Below, piece after piece: positions 39,696-51,152 of a stretch of DNA of 64,000 bases. Source of the DNA: Pseudomonadaceae bacterium SI-3 (GTDB taxonomy: Bacteria > Pseudomonadota > Gammaproteobacteria > Pseudomonadales > Pseudomonadaceae). The notes beneath the pieces were generated by a model. It saw nothing but the letters and a program-made list of their open reading frames with translations, was not told where the DNA came from and searched no databases. Both the position numbers and the translations under genes were made by a program. The stretch's first letter is position 1. Every line of letters begins with the position of its first letter. Location: contig CP026511.1 of the NCBI GenBank assembly GCA_004010935.1, positions 2,170,001 to 2,234,000 on the forward strand. Direction: 5' to 3'.

Positions 39696-40694
39696 GTGAG
39701 CGAGCGCTGCATGTCTGCCGTTACCGTATTGATTTGCGATGATTCAAGCCTGGCGCGCAAGCAACTGCTGCGCGCGCTGCCGGCTGCGTGGCCGCTGGAC
39801 ATTCTCCAGGCTGCCAGCGGTCGCGAGGCGCTGGAACGAATTCGTGAAGGCGGCGTGGACGTCTTGCTGCTTGATCTGACCATGCCGGACATGGACGGCT
39901 ACCAGGTTCTGGCTGCTCTTCGCCAAGAGCAACTGGGATGCAAGGTCATCGTGATATCGGCGGACGTTCAGGAAGAGGCGGTGCGCCGGGTGCTCGGGCT
40001 GGGGGCGCTGGCATTCATCCGCAAGCCTGCCGATCCGCTGCATTTGCAACAGACCCTGGCGGGCCTCGGGGTCGTGGGTAGCGAGCTCCCAGCGCTCGGG
40101 GAGCGGAGCGTGGGGCAGGTCTCGTTCCGCGACGCATTCCGCGAGGTGGTCAACGTTGCGATGGGACGCGCGGCGGCGTTGCTCGCCAAGGTGTTGGGGG
40201 TGTTCGTACAGCTGCCGATTCCCAATGTGAATATCCTCGAAGTCGGCGAATTGCACATGGCGCTGGCCGATGCGGCTCAGGGCGACAAGTTGTCAGCGGT
40301 GTGCCAGGGCTATATCGGCGGGGGCATCGCCGGCGAGGCGCTGTTGATCTTCCATGATTCGGAGATTGCCGATATGGCGCGTCTGATGCGCGCCGACGAA
40401 TATCTCGAACTTGAGATGCTGCTCGATCTTTCCAGTCTGCTAATCAGTGCGTGCCTCAGTGGCATCGCAGACCAAATCGATGTGGTGTTTTCTCAGGGTC
40501 ACCCACAGGTGCTCGGCCAGCATGCTTCGATCGACGAGCTCATTCGCGTCAACCGGCAACGTTGGAAAAACACCCTGGCGGTGGAGATCAGCTACAGCCT
40601 GGAAGGTCACGACATTCATTTCGACCTGCTCTTGCTGTTCACCGAAGACTCGGTTGAGCTGCTGTCGCGCAAACTCGCCCTTGAGATGAACTGA
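39696..40694 (+). CDS. Response regulator with CheC-like output domain
   Basis: A 332-residue two-domain protein. The receiver domain (about 8-125) has the acidic pair LICDDSS, the phosphoacceptor Asp in VLLLDLTMPDMDGY (about D60) and the conserved Lys in FIRKPAD. The C-terminal part resembles CheC/CheX phosphatases: FREVVNVAMGRAAALLAKVL and a second LEMLLDLSSLLISACLSGIA. It may dephosphorylate a response regulator or couple phosphorylation to the PAS-GGDEF enzyme coded 2 nt downstream. Start is GTG with AGGGG upstream; an ATG at 39711 is also possible. Confidence 0.82.
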   Translation: MSERCMSAVTVLICDDSSLARKQLLRALPAAWPLDILQAASGREALERIREGGVDVLLLDLTMPDMDGYQVLAALRQEQLGCKVIVISADVQEEAVRRVLGLGALAFIRKPADPLHLQQTLAGLGVVGSELPALGERSVGQVSFRDAFREVVNVAMGRAAALLAKVLGVFVQLPIPNVNILEVGELHMALADAAQGDKLSAVCQGYIGGGIAGEALLIFHDSEIADMARLMRADEYLELEMLLDLSSLLISACLSGIADQIDVVFSQGHPQVLGQHASIDELIRVNRQRWKNTLAVEISYSLEGHDIHFDLLLLFTEDSVELLSRKLALEMN

Positions 40695-40696
40695 CC

Positions 40697-41650
40697 ATGC
40701 CCGACTCGAACGATCTGAGTGAACTCCACTGGTTGCTGGCTATCGTCCAGAGCATTGATGTCGGTGTCGTGGTGCTTGATCGCGAGTACCGCATCGATGT
40801 GTGGAATACCTTCATGGAGAACCGCTCCGGACGGCTGCCAGAAGAGGCGCGCAAGAAGACTTTCTTCGAGCTCTTTCCAGAAGTCGACGAGCAGTGGTTT
40901 CGGCGCAAGGTGGAAAACGTTGCGACACTCGGGACGCCATCGTTCACCATCTGGGAACAGCGGCCTTACCTGCTGCGATTCAAGAATTACCAGCCGATCA
41001 CCGGGCTGGAAGACTTCATGTACCAGAACACCACCTTGATGCCGTTGAAGGCGCTCAATGGCAGCATCGAGCAGGTCTGCCTGATCATCTACGACGTTAC
41101 CGACGTGGCGACCAACCGCCGCCAGTTGCAAGCGGCGAATCAAGAACTGCAGCGCCTCTCCAGCACCGACCGCCTGACTGGCCTGTTCAACCGGGGCCAT
41201 TGGGAGGAGATGTTGCGTCAAGACTACGCCCGGCATCGGCGCTACGAGCGCAATGCCGCGTTGGTGATGTTCGATATCGACCACTTCAAGAAGATCAACG
41301 ACAGCTACGGTCATCAGGCGGGTGATGCGGTCATCCAGCAGACTGCCGAACTGGTTCGACAGAGCACGCGCGATGCGGACATTGCCGGACGCTACGGCGG
41401 TGAAGAGTTCGTGGTGCTGCTGCCGGATACCGATAGCGAGGGGGCGGTGACGTTCGCCGAGCGGCTACGGCAATCCATCGAAGCGCATGAGGTCGTCCAC
41501 GAAGGGCGCAGCATTCGCTTTACCGTCAGTCTCGGGATCGCGGATCTCAGCGAGCCCACCAATGGCTATGCGCAACTGATCGAACGTGCGGATATTGCTC
41601 TGTATTCTTCGAAAGCCTCAGGGCGCAATCAGGTCACCCTGTACCGCTAG
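40697..41650 (+). CDS. PAS-GGDEF diguanylate cyclase
   Basis: A 317-residue cytoplasmic enzyme making the second messenger c-di-GMP. A PAS domain (about 8-135: IVQSIDVGVVVLDREYRIDV, then WNTFMENRSG) precedes a GGDEF domain with the active-site GGEEF (about 234-238). The inhibitory I-site RDAD lies five residues before it, so the enzyme is probably active and feedback-inhibited. DRLTGLFNRGHW and FDIDHFKKINDSYGH are typical. It follows the REC-CheC gene by 2 nt, so the pair should act together. Its stop codon overlaps that of the topoisomerase gene on the other strand. Confidence 0.95.
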   Translation: MPDSNDLSELHWLLAIVQSIDVGVVVLDREYRIDVWNTFMENRSGRLPEEARKKTFFELFPEVDEQWFRRKVENVATLGTPSFTIWEQRPYLLRFKNYQPITGLEDFMYQNTTLMPLKALNGSIEQVCLIIYDVTDVATNRRQLQAANQELQRLSSTDRLTGLFNRGHWEEMLRQDYARHRRYERNAALVMFDIDHFKKINDSYGHQAGDAVIQQTAELVRQSTRDADIAGRYGGEEFVVLLPDTDSEGAVTFAERLRQSIEAHEVVHEGRSIRFTVSLGIADLSEPTNGYAQLIERADIALYSSKASGRNQVTLYR

Positions 41651-42762
41651 GATGCTGCGGTGGGCGCAGTGCGGCTGCTCAGGAATTTCAGCAAGGTGAC
41701 TTCCTCGCTGCTCATCCATTTGCGCTTTCTGGCCTTGCCCAGCTGCGCCAGTTCGCCAGTAGCAAAGGCTTCAAGCACGTCGGGATGAATGTAGCACTGG
41801 CGACACACGGCGGGAGTATTGCCGAGCTGGTGAGACACTAGCTTGACCACTTCGACCAGATTGCGCCGCGCCACCGTCTCTGGTCGCCACTCACGTTTGC
41901 GCAGATAGTCCAACGCCAGCGCACTGCCTGCCCAAGTTCGATAATCCTTGGCTGTGAAGTCGCCCCCGGTCATCTCGTGGATGAACGCGTTGACGTCGCT
42001 TGAATTCACTGGGTGCCGCATCCCGTTTTCGTCCAGGTATTGAAACAGGTGCTGGCCAGGTAGCTCCATGCAGCGGCGCACGATGCGCGCCAGCCGCTGG
42101 TTCCTTAGCGTTACGCGATGCTCTACACCGCTTTTGCCACGGAACTGAAAGCGGATCGCAGAGCCTCGTACATCGACATGACGGGTTCGTAGAGTGGTGA
42201 GCCCGTAGGAACGGTTTTCCTTTGCATAACGTGGGTTGCCAACTCGGATCAGCGTCGACTCAAGCAATTGCACCAGCAAGGCCATCACTTTTTGTCGCGG
42301 CATGCCGCGCAAAGCCAAGTGCTCCTCCAGGCGCTCGCGCATTCGCGGAAGGGCAGTACCGAACGACAGAACCCGCTCGTACTTGTTGTCGTCCCGGATT
42401 TCTCGCCAGCGGGGGTGATAACGATATTGCTTGCGTCCGCGAGCATCTCGTCCAGTTGCTTGCATATGGCCTTGCGGATCCGGGCAGATCCAGACGTCAG
42501 AGTAGGCCGGGGGAATGGCCAGCTTGTTGATGCGCGTTATCTCATGCGTATCCCGAATACGTTCTCCGGTCGGCAGGAAGTAAGCGAATTTGCCGCCGAG
42601 CTTTCGTCGACTGATACCTGGAACGTGGTCGTCTACATAATGCAGATCGGCTGGTAGCTCAGGGCAGAGGGCGGTGCCGGTATCCAATTGCTCGTCCGCC
42701 GGAAGCGCACGCACACCTTCCGCTAAGTGCAAAGCCGTCTCGCTGTCCTGATCGATCAGCAT
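41647..42762 (-). CDS. DNA topoisomerase IB (poxvirus-like)
   Basis: A 371-residue type IB topoisomerase that relaxes supercoils through a 3'-phosphotyrosyl intermediate. Seen are GKFAYFLPTGERIRD at the N-domain, RWREIRDDNKYERVLSFG, the catalytic KENRSYGLTTLRTRHVDV region, FRGKSGVEHRVTL, FTAKDYRTWAGSALAL and the active Tyr in CRQCYIHPDVLEAF. Bacterial members are scattered and accessory to gyrase and Topo I. AGGAG precedes the ATG at 42762; the frame extends further without support. Confidence 0.93.
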   Translation of the reverse strand: MLIDQDSETALHLAEGVRALPADEQLDTGTALCPELPADLHYVDDHVPGISRRKLGGKFAYFLPTGERIRDTHEITRINKLAIPPAYSDVWICPDPQGHMQATGRDARGRKQYRYHPRWREIRDDNKYERVLSFGTALPRMRERLEEHLALRGMPRQKVMALLVQLLESTLIRVGNPRYAKENRSYGLTTLRTRHVDVRGSAIRFQFRGKSGVEHRVTLRNQRLARIVRRCMELPGQHLFQYLDENGMRHPVNSSDVNAFIHEMTGGDFTAKDYRTWAGSALALDYLRKREWRPETVARRNLVEVVKLVSHQLGNTPAVCRQCYIHPDVLEAFATGELAQLGKARKRKWMSSEEVTLLKFLSSRTAPTAAS

Positions 42763-42883
42763 GCATGCTCCTGAAGGGCCGCGGCCCGGCCTGGTAAAGC
42801 CTGGCCGCATTAACGAATCTTAGATGAGTGCAGCCAGGCTATCCCTGGGTGGCCGGTGGCGATGCGCAGGACTGAAGACAGTG

Positions 42884-43048
42884 TCAGTCTTCGCTTTCCT
42901 GGCTGTTACGCATCAACAGCCTTATCGCGGCAACCAGTTCGTCAATTGCCTCTCGGTAGATAGCTGGGTCTGCCTTGGTTTCTGCGCTGTCAGCCAGCCG
43001 TCGTGCACTTTCCAGATGGTCATTTATCGAGGAATAGTCTCCGATCAT
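42884..43048 (-). CDS. Small helical protein (54 residues), unknown
   Basis: Codes for MIGDYSSINDHLESARRLAD continuing to MRNSQESED. It is acidic and almost entirely helical in character, with no signal or membrane segment. AGGAG lies 7 nt before the ATG, which supports a real gene. It lies upstream of the topoisomerase gene on the same strand. I do not recognise the family. Confidence 0.6.
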   Translation of the reverse strand: MIGDYSSINDHLESARRLADSAETKADPAIYREAIDELVAAIRLLMRNSQESED

Positions 43049-43605
43049 GTAAGCGCTCCTGGGTTGCGGATGAGAAAAGGCAGCTGGGCTGAAGGGGCAC
43101 AGTGCTTGTCTCAATAAGAGACCGACGCAACTGAAAGGGGTTCGGACCGCGTGCAAGCGTCGGTATGAACGGTTTGGTGCGACCGCGCAAAGCTTCTTGT
43201 TGACGCGTAATGATCGGCCGCCCCGCTCGATATTGCTGAGGCTATTGGTGGCAGTAAAAGACCAGTCGGTTGTACGGTTGGTGCTTACGAGCTAGACGTC
43301 ATCCCGTCACGCTGGGCTGCGCAGGCGTGGACCACGCGCTTAACTGGGCGCCATCCTTGCGCTGCTGGCGCCGTGCGTTCTCCAGCAAGCCAGCAGGTAA
43401 TTAGGTGTTGTATAGAGGGCCGTGTGACATGCGAAATCGACGGAGCTTCGCCACCCGCTGCGTTGGTGACTCGTAGCGAGAAGCTGCTGCCCTCATGGTC
43501 GGCTGAGTGGTCGCACGGCAGAGTGAGAAGGGCACCTCGCTGATGCGCCTGGCTTCATCAATTGCAGGCGTTTTGGTCATCAGCATGCACCGCCGAGGCG
43601 ACTAT
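43049..43605. other. Long intergenic stretch without a credible gene
   Basis: A 557-nt gap with GC-rich, irregular composition. A 61-codon minus-strand frame at 43401-43586 has no ribosome site. I see no terminator, tRNA or repeat. Confidence 0.5.
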
Positions 43606-43887
43606 CTATTTCGCCGGTGCGACGTCGAAGACGAGGTTTATCCCATCGCCGCTGCCGTCTCCGACGACCGAGCCTTGTACCGGTCTGTGCATCACCTGAC
43701 GGCCTTTGTAAAACTCGCTCAGACGTTTCTGCGCCACATCACGGATATGCGTGATCAGCCCCGTGGACTGTGTGTCGCGAGGGATGATGAACTTCAGGGA
43801 AACGCAATGGCTTTGGGCGCCCTCCGGCAAATCGGCCAGTCCGCTGCTGTGCCATTGATCGTTGACGTAGGCTTCTGCACCTTTCAT
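43606..43887 (-). CDS. Conserved hypothetical protein (93 aa)
   Basis: MKGAEAYVNDQWHSSGLADL ... SHCVSLKFIIPRDTQSTGLI ... VVGDGSGDGINLVFDVAPAK. A small soluble protein with a mixed alpha-beta pattern. AAGGAG lies 7 nt upstream of the ATG. No known domain is recognised. Confidence 0.6.
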   Translation of the reverse strand: MKGAEAYVNDQWHSSGLADLPEGAQSHCVSLKFIIPRDTQSTGLITHIRDVAQKRLSEFYKGRQVMHRPVQGSVVGDGSGDGINLVFDVAPAK

Positions 43888-43992
43888 GGATCACTCCTTC
43901 GTTTATTCGCTTATTGCTGGGACCGTTGAACAATCGAATGGGTCCGTTTTTTCCTAGCGGCGCCATCATTGGTGGCCAAGCGAAATGCAACG

Positions 43993-44024
43993 AAAAAGGC
44001 CCGGCGCTTGCGCAACCGGGCCTT
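43993..44024 (-). terminator. Rho-independent terminator
   Basis: The stem AAGGCCCGG/CCGGGCCTT with an 11-nt loop and a T-run on the minus strand follows the minus-strand hypothetical gene ending at 44041. Confidence 0.85.
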
Positions 44025-44040
44025 ATCAAGAAGGAGTGAC

Positions 44041-44310
44041 TTACTCAGGCATCTGCCAAGGCGCGAGATGCATACCCTGACGACTCAGATCGGCGCGTGC
44101 CTGCTCCAGCGACTGACCGAGCTTGATCGGGTCGGAGTAGACGTTGCTCGCCAATTTGCAATGGCCCACGGTGCGCGATTCGCTGCCATCCAGGACCGTG
44201 ATGCTGAGTTCGCCATTGCCTTCGAGCAGCGTCCAGGCGACGCACTGGAACGGCTTAAACGCACGGTCAGTGATAAGGAGGGCGTCGTTGAAGCGAAGCG
44301 GGCTGTTCAT
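44041..44310 (-). CDS. Conserved hypothetical protein (89 aa)
   Basis: MNSPLRFNDALLITDRAFKP ... ASNVYSDPIKLGQSLEQARA ... MHLAPWQMPE. A small soluble protein with beta-strands followed by a helix; it resembles uncharacterised Pseudomonas proteins. The start at 44310 has GAGAG upstream, whereas the open frame to 44463 runs through promoter-like AT-rich DNA. A terminator follows. Confidence 0.65.
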   Translation of the reverse strand: MNSPLRFNDALLITDRAFKPFQCVAWTLLEGNGELSITVLDGSESRTVGHCKLASNVYSDPIKLGQSLEQARADLSRQGMHLAPWQMPE

Positions 44311-44684
44311 CAGGCATGTCTCTCTGTGTGGTAACCAAAAATCGGATATTGAGCCTGCCGCCAGGCTGCCGGCGTTGGCCTTACATATCCATTGATGTAC
44401 ACAGAGGACTGATAAGTCACAGGGTCGTTTCGTGTTTTGTGATTTTTTTTTGCAATTAGCCAAAGGTCTAGCATTAGGCGCAACTTGGATGGTCAGCTTA
44501 ATCTCGGGCTAACTATCTGTTTTCGTTGGCTTTGCGGGTTTGGCTAAGAGCACGGCTTCTTAGAGCCCATCAGTCTGCTGCCTTTTGAGCTGTGGCGAAA
44601 AGCCGCAACTGGCGTGGCAAAAGAAAACGGCCAGATCCGGTTCGGGAGCTGGCCGTTGTATACAAGTTCGCTTGTAGAGCTCGG
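44311..44684. other. Intergenic stretch between the hypothetical gene and the chemoreceptor gene
   Basis: 374 nt, partly AT-rich (a T9 tract near 44446-44454). Apart from the terminator at 44620-44657 it holds only the presumed promoter of the hypothetical gene. Confidence 0.5.
44620..44657 (-). terminator. Terminator of the chemoreceptor gene
   Basis: AACGGCCAG pairs with CTGGCCGTT, followed on the minus strand by a T-rich tract (TTTTCTTTT). It lies 27 nt beyond the chemoreceptor stop. Confidence 0.8.
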
Positions 44685-46319
44685 CTAGACTTTGAACTGC
44701 TTGAGCAGACGGTTCAATTGCTCTGCCAGCTCGCCTAGTCGCTCACCCGCCGCACTCGATTGTTCCGCCGCGTGTGTGCTTTGCTGAGCCAGTCCGGCAG
44801 CCTGGGTAACGTTCTGATTAATGTCTTCAACGACGTGGGTCTGTTGCAGTGTTGCGCTGGCTATCGATGCGTTCAACCCCGACAGGTTGCGCAGCGCCTG
44901 GGCAATCTGAACGAGGCTGGCTCCGGCTTGGCTGGCTTGTTCAACGGTGGCTTGGGATGCTCGGCTGCTTTCCATGATCACCTTAACTGCAGCGCCCGAA
45001 TTCTTCTGCAAGCCCTCGATCATCGTGTGAATCTCAGCCGTTGAGGTCTGGGTGCGTTGGGCGAGCAGGCGAACCTCGTCGGCCACTACAGCAAAACCGC
45101 GGCCTTGTTCGCCGGCACGGGCAGCCTCAATCGCTGCGTTCAGCGCGAGGAGGTTGGTCTGATCGGCGATCGATCCAATGACCTCAAGCACTGACCCGAT
45201 CTTCGTGGTTTCGTCCGCTAAGGACTGTATGACCCCGACAGCTTCGTTAATGGTGATCGAAAGCTGATCTATTTGCTGCAGGCTGGCTTCGATATTCCGT
45301 TGCCCCAACCCGGCCTGCTTCTCCGCGTCACCCACTTCGTTCGATGCCTGCTCGGCATTCTTTGCCACTTCCTGAACGGCGTAGGTCACCTCGTTGACTG
45401 CAGTAGCGACCAGCTCCATCTGTTGTGACTGCTGCTGACTTTGCTTGTGCGCTTGCCCGGCCAACCCCCCCAGGGCATTGGAGGATGATTCCAGTGAGTC
45501 GGAGGTTTCGAACAACTGCCCGATCACCGTGCGCAGTTTTTGGGTGAAAGTATTGAAGTCGCGGCTAAGGGTGGTCAGCTCGTCATTACCCGATACGTCA
45601 AGATTCCGCGTCAGGTCGGCTTCACCGCTGGCGATGTTGGCCATGGCCTGCATAGAGTGACGCAGCGGCTGTGTGATGCTGCGGATAAGAATAGCGACCA
45701 GTACCGCCATCAGCGCAGCGATTGCCAGACCGATGAGCGAGAAACGGACCAGATAGTTCTGGAACTCCGCTTCGACATCATCAACGTAGATTCCCGAACC
45801 GATAATCCAGCCCCATGGCTTGAATAGTTCGACATAGGAGATCTTCGGCACAGGGTCTTTTTCGCCGGGCTTCGCCCATTGGTAGTCAACCAGGCCAGCT
45901 CCTTTGAGTTGGGCTACCTTGACCATTTCGTTGAACAGCTCTTTGCCGTTCGGATCTTTGACCTTGGAAAGATCCTGTCCCTCTAGCTCCGGCTTTATCG
46001 GGTGCATGACCATGACCGGCTGCATGTCGTTGATCCAGAAGTAGTCATTCTGGCCATAGCGAATCATGCGAACCTGGTCCATCGCGGCTTTCTGCGCCTC
46101 GGCGGTCGTCATGCTTCCGCTGGCTTCGAGCTGCTGATAGTAGGTCAGCACGCCGCGCGCAGTCTCGACGATGTTTTGCGTCATGACCTGCTTGCCCCTG
46201 TACAGGTCGGTACGAACTTGCTGGATCATCAGCAGGCCAAGAATGAAGAGCATGGCAACCGCCACTAGCGGAATCAGCCAGAGACGCTTGCTGATTGGAA
46301 GATTTCGTAGCAGATTCAT
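44685..46319 (-). CDS. Methyl-accepting chemotaxis protein with single Cache domain
   Basis: A 544-residue chemoreceptor. TM1 (about 12-30) precedes a periplasmic sCache_2-type sensor (about 35-190; [40 protein letters not shown]) and TM2 (about 195-215). A HAMP domain follows, then the signalling hairpin tip [20 protein letters not shown]. No C-terminal CheR-docking pentapeptide is seen. The [10 protein letters not shown] motif is typical of sensors of small organic acids in Pseudomonas, but the ligand is not predictable. Confidence 0.93.
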   Translation of the reverse strand: MNLLRNLPISKRLWLIPLVAVAMLFILGLLMIQQVRTDLYRGKQVMTQNIVETARGVLTYYQQLEASGSMTTAEAQKAAMDQVRMIRYGQNDYFWINDMQPVMVMHPIKPELEGQDLSKVKDPNGKELFNEMVKVAQLKGAGLVDYQWAKPGEKDPVPKISYVELFKPWGWIIGSGIYVDDVEAEFQNYLVRFSLIGLAIAALMAVLVAILIRSITQPLRHSMQAMANIASGEADLTRNLDVSGNDELTTLSRDFNTFTQKLRTVIGQLFETSDSLESSSNALGGLAGQAHKQSQQQSQQMELVATAVNEVTYAVQEVAKNAEQASNEVGDAEKQAGLGQRNIEASLQQIDQLSITINEAVGVIQSLADETTKIGSVLEVIGSIADQTNLLALNAAIEAARAGEQGRGFAVVADEVRLLAQRTQTSTAEIHTMIEGLQKNSGAAVKVIMESSRASQATVEQASQAGASLVQIAQALRNLSGLNASIASATLQQTHVVEDINQNVTQAAGLAQQSTHAAEQSSAAGERLGELAEQLNRLLKQFKV

Positions 46320-46596
46320 AGGGTTGTATGCTCCTGTTGGTACTTGTGTTCTTTATTATTCGAATAGAGGGGTGGAGCGCGGCGACACGGTCTGCCTTGA
46401 AAATCAGCTATGGCAGTGGTTGTTTGTCATGGCCCATGCATAGGGTTTCGGCCGTTGCTGAAAAAAGATGAGGGCGGCCGTGTCGGCTCAATGAATTTAC
46501 TCGCCTCAAGCGAGTCAGAACAGCGCTCAGATGGCTATCTGACATATACCTTTGTTGTATTCAGCCGCGGTGAGTTGCACCGTTATTGGGGAATAG

Positions 46597-47427
46597 ATGG
46601 ACCTTTGGATTGCCTTTCAGGCGTTGCTTCTCGGGGTGGTGGAAGGCATTACAGAATTTCTGCCGATATCCAGCACCGGGCATCAGATCATCGTGGCCGA
46701 TCTGATTGGGTTTGGCGGCGAGAGGGCGCTCGCGTTCAACATCATCATCCAGTTGGGTGCGATCTTGGCGGTGGTGTGGGAGTACCGTCGTAAGATTTTC
46801 GATGTGGTCGTTGGTTTGCCAAGGGAGAAACAGGCGCAGAAGTTCACCGGGAATCTGTTGGTCGCGTTCTTCCCTGCGGTAGTGCTGGGAATTACCTTCG
46901 CTGATCTCATTCACGAATACTTGTTTAATCCGATCACGGTAGCGACGGCGTTGGTCATTGGCGGGGTCGTGATGCTCTGGGCCGAAAAGCGCGAGCATGA
47001 AGTACAGGCCGAAACCGTCGACGATATGCACTGGTCCCACGCCTTGAAGGTAGGCTTCGCACAATGTCTGGCGCTCATCCCCGGCACTTCACGGTCCGGC
47101 GCGACAATCATCGGTGGGCTGTTGTTTGGGCTGTCCCGCAAGGCTGCCACCGAGTTTTCGTTCTTTCTGGCCATGCCGACTATGGTCGGTGCCGCAGTGT
47201 ATTCGGGTTACAAGTACCGCGACCTGTTTCAGCCTGGCGACTTGCCGATCTTTGCGATTGGGTTCATCACCTCGTTCATTTTCGCCATGCTGGCGGTGCG
47301 CGCCCTGTTGAAATTTATAGGCAACCATAGCTATGCCGCATTTGCCTGGTACCGGATCATCTTCGGCATCATCATCTTGGCTACTTGGCAGTTCAGCTTG
47401 ATCGACTGGAGTACCGCGGCGGGCTGA
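46597..47427 (+). CDS. uppP: Undecaprenyl-diphosphatase
   Basis: UppP (BacA) dephosphorylates undecaprenyl diphosphate at the inner membrane, recycling the lipid carrier of peptidoglycan and O-antigen, and gives bacitracin tolerance. The 276-residue polytopic protein has both signature motifs: [20 protein letters not shown] and [21 protein letters not shown] lies upstream of the ATG. Confidence 0.97.
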   Translation: MDLWIAFQALLLGVVEGITEFLPISSTGHQIIVADLIGFGGERALAFNIIIQLGAILAVVWEYRRKIFDVVVGLPREKQAQKFTGNLLVAFFPAVVLGITFADLIHEYLFNPITVATALVIGGVVMLWAEKREHEVQAETVDDMHWSHALKVGFAQCLALIPGTSRSGATIIGGLLFGLSRKAATEFSFFLAMPTMVGAAVYSGYKYRDLFQPGDLPIFAIGFITSFIFAMLAVRALLKFIGNHSYAAFAWYRIIFGIIILATWQFSLIDWSTAAG

Positions 47428-47457
47428 CGCGCAACGCACACAGCAGAGGAGTGCCCT

Positions 47458-48432
47458 GTGCACGCATTCGAACACCGACTGTTGCCCATCAATGGCATCA
47501 CCCTCAGCCTTTACTGCGCCGGGCCTGAGCAAGGCCCGGTGATCTGGTTGCTCCACGGGTTTCCCGAAAGCTGGTACTCGTGGCGACATCAGATCCAGGC
47601 GTTGGCGGATGCAGGCTACCGTGTGGTGATTCCGGAGATGCGCGGCTATGGCCAAAGCAGCGCGCCGGATGATATCGCCAGCTATGACCTGATAACCGTC
47701 TGCGCGGACATCCAGGCGGCAATGGACCTGCTTGGTCACTGCTCGGTAGCGGTGGTGGGCCATGATTGGGGCGCACCGGTGGCTTGGCATCTGGCCTTGC
47801 TCGAGCCGCAGCGAGTCAACGTTGTCGCAGCTATGGCGGTGCCTTATGGCGGCCGTCCGAAGAGACCCGCGATCGACATCATCCGCAGCCAGTTCGCCGA
47901 TCGCTTCAACTATATTCTGTATTTCCAGCAGTCCGGCGTTGCCGAGGCCGAGCTTGATCAGGACATTCCGCGTACTTTGCGGATGATGATGCATAACACC
48001 TCGGCAGCGGTCCCCAAGGATTTGTTCCTGCAGGACAAGCCGGTCGGCAGTTCGCTTTATCAAGGGATGCGAGACCCCGGCGCGCCGCCGGCTTGGTGCG
48101 GCTCGGACGCGTTCGCCGTCTACGTCGCTACGTTCGAGGGGCGCGGCTTTCGTGGCGCACTGAACTGGTACCGCAATTTCGAGCGGAACTGGGAGCGCAC
48201 TGCACCGTTAGCCGAGCGCAAGGTGGAGCAGCCGGCGCTTTTCCTACTAGGCGACAAGGACCCGGTCGGCACTCTGGAAGCTCATACGCTGCAGAAAATG
48301 CCCAGCTGGGTACCGGACCTTGAGCAGCACCTCATCGAAGACTGTGGCCATTGGATACAGAGCGAGCAGCCCGAGCAGGTCAATAGGCTGCTTCTCAGTT
48401 TTCTTGAGCGCCGCTACACCCATGCCCGATAG
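47458..48432 (+). CDS. Alpha/beta hydrolase, epoxide-hydrolase-like
   Basis: A 324-residue protein of the soluble epoxide hydrolase branch. It has the oxyanion motif LLHGFPESWYSW, nucleophile Asp in VGHDWGAPVAWHLA, a cap domain with the tyrosine-containing GALNWYRNFERNW, the acid in LGDKDPVGTL and the His in EDCGHWIQSEQPEQV. An Asp nucleophile with a cap tyrosine favours epoxide hydrolysis over ester cleavage or dehalogenation. The substrate is unknown. GTG start with GAGGAG 7 nt upstream; 30 nt after uppP. Confidence 0.88.
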   Translation: MHAFEHRLLPINGITLSLYCAGPEQGPVIWLLHGFPESWYSWRHQIQALADAGYRVVIPEMRGYGQSSAPDDIASYDLITVCADIQAAMDLLGHCSVAVVGHDWGAPVAWHLALLEPQRVNVVAAMAVPYGGRPKRPAIDIIRSQFADRFNYILYFQQSGVAEAELDQDIPRTLRMMMHNTSAAVPKDLFLQDKPVGSSLYQGMRDPGAPPAWCGSDAFAVYVATFEGRGFRGALNWYRNFERNWERTAPLAERKVEQPALFLLGDKDPVGTLEAHTLQKMPSWVPDLEQHLIEDCGHWIQSEQPEQVNRLLLSFLERRYTHAR

Positions 48433-48500
48433 CTGCTTGCGGCTCGTAGCTCCAAAAGTAAGCGGCTAGAATCCCCGGTTTTACCGCCGGATCACTTGCT

Positions 48501-49208
48501 ATGGAATTACGCGGTCAGCTGAAAAGCTGGAACGATCAGAAGGGATTCGGTTTCATTCGGCCGGAACAGGGCGGCGAGGAAATCTTCGCCCATATTTCGG
48601 CTATGCGCGGCGCTCGCCGCCCGGCGCAGGGCGACCGGGTGCTCTATATCAGCGAACGGGACGAGAACGGGCGTTTGGGTGCCACGCATATCCGCCTGGA
48701 TTCGGGGCTGTCTCTAGACGAGCCGGCGATTCGACGAAAACCGCCTGCGGTAGCGATCCAGTCCGAACAAAACAGAAGCTTCCAAGCACGCGCTAAGCCC
48801 AAAGCGCATCCACGGCACAATGGGTCGATAAGGTGGCTGCTACCGAAGCTTCTAGCGCTCGTCCTGCTGTGTCTGTCACCGGCGCTCGGGCTTGCTCGTC
48901 TGGCGGGGCAGGGTAGTTACTGGCCGCTCTATGCCTATCTCTCGGGTAGCCTGTTGGCTTTTGGCTTCTACCTGCACGACAAGCGCAGCGCACTGCGTAG
49001 CGGCTGGCGTACACCCGAGGCTCGCCTGCATCTTGTTGAGTTGCTTGGTGGCTGGCCGGGGGCATTGATCGCTCAGCAAGCGTTTCGCCACAAGACCCGC
49101 AAGTTGTCGTTCCAGCTGGTGTTCTGGCTGATCGTCGTCGTGCATCAGCTCGCATGGCTCGACTACCTATATGTCCAGCGGCTGTATGGGTTATTGCTAG
49201 AAATTTGA
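48501..49208 (+). CDS. Cold-shock domain plus DUF1294 membrane protein
   Basis: A 235-residue fusion. The N-terminal ~70 residues form a cold-shock nucleic-acid-binding domain (GQLKSWNDQKGFGFIRPEQG, EEIFAHISAM). The C-terminal half is DUF1294 with about four membrane helices (SGSLLAFGFYLHDKRSALRS; LVELLGGWPGALIAQQAFRH). A basic linker joins them. The role of joining an RNA/DNA-binding domain to a membrane domain is unknown. Confidence 0.92.
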   Translation: MELRGQLKSWNDQKGFGFIRPEQGGEEIFAHISAMRGARRPAQGDRVLYISERDENGRLGATHIRLDSGLSLDEPAIRRKPPAVAIQSEQNRSFQARAKPKAHPRHNGSIRWLLPKLLALVLLCLSPALGLARLAGQGSYWPLYAYLSGSLLAFGFYLHDKRSALRSGWRTPEARLHLVELLGGWPGALIAQQAFRHKTRKLSFQLVFWLIVVVHQLAWLDYLYVQRLYGLLLEI

Positions 49209-49250
49209 GCACTGACCGAGCCGTACGCGATGATGATTCGTCGATGCAAA

Positions 49251-49276
49251 AAACGCCCCGCGTTGGCGGGGCGTTT
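49251..49276 (-). terminator. Rho-independent terminator of ybiT
   Basis: AAACGCCCCGC-GTTG-GCGGGGCGTTT, a perfect 11-bp stem with an A-run on the left that gives a T-run on the minus strand. It may also stop plus-strand transcription. Confidence 0.9.
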
Positions 49277-49293
49277 CGTTACCTCAACGAGGT

Positions 49294-50880
<1,587 letters not shown>

Positions 50881-51098
50881 AGGGGGTTACCTATCAATAA
50901 CTTGGAGCTTGCAGATGGTGCTGAATGGTGCGCGATACTGCGGCTAGAGCGGAGTCTAAAGTGACCCGGCGGACAGGCAGTAGCGGCAGCCGCGGCGCAT
51001 TATGGCGAGCTGTTGGGAGAAATGCGGGGGTTGATGCCAGACATTGGGCGCTATTGTCGCATAGGTCTGTCGGCAGTTGCATGACACTCCGTAAATGC

Positions 51099-51130
51099 AA
51101 ACGCCCCGAACCAGTCGGGGCGTTTGTTTT
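51099..51130 (-). terminator. Rho-independent terminator of acnB
   Basis: AAACGCCCCG, loop AACCAGT, CGGGGCGTTT. It lies just after the acnB stop on the minus strand; T-tracts on both sides suggest it works in both directions. Confidence 0.85.
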
Positions 51131-51152
51131 ACCTGCGTGGCGCGTCAGAACA

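Noticed and set aside
43340..43372. Possible hairpin GGCGCCA...TGGCGCC in the long intergenic gap
   Set aside because: It lacks a T-run and a neighbouring gene end, so neither a terminator nor an RNA gene can be supported.
43401..43586. A 61-codon minus-strand frame downstream of the 93-residue hypothetical gene
   Set aside because: No ribosome site and no family resemblance; kept as unexplained intergenic DNA.
46320..46450. Possible FliA (sigma-28) promoter before the chemoreceptor gene
   Set aside because: A TCAAG-like -35 and GCCG-containing -10 can be aligned, but the -10 differs at several positions from GCCGATAA, so the match is too weak.
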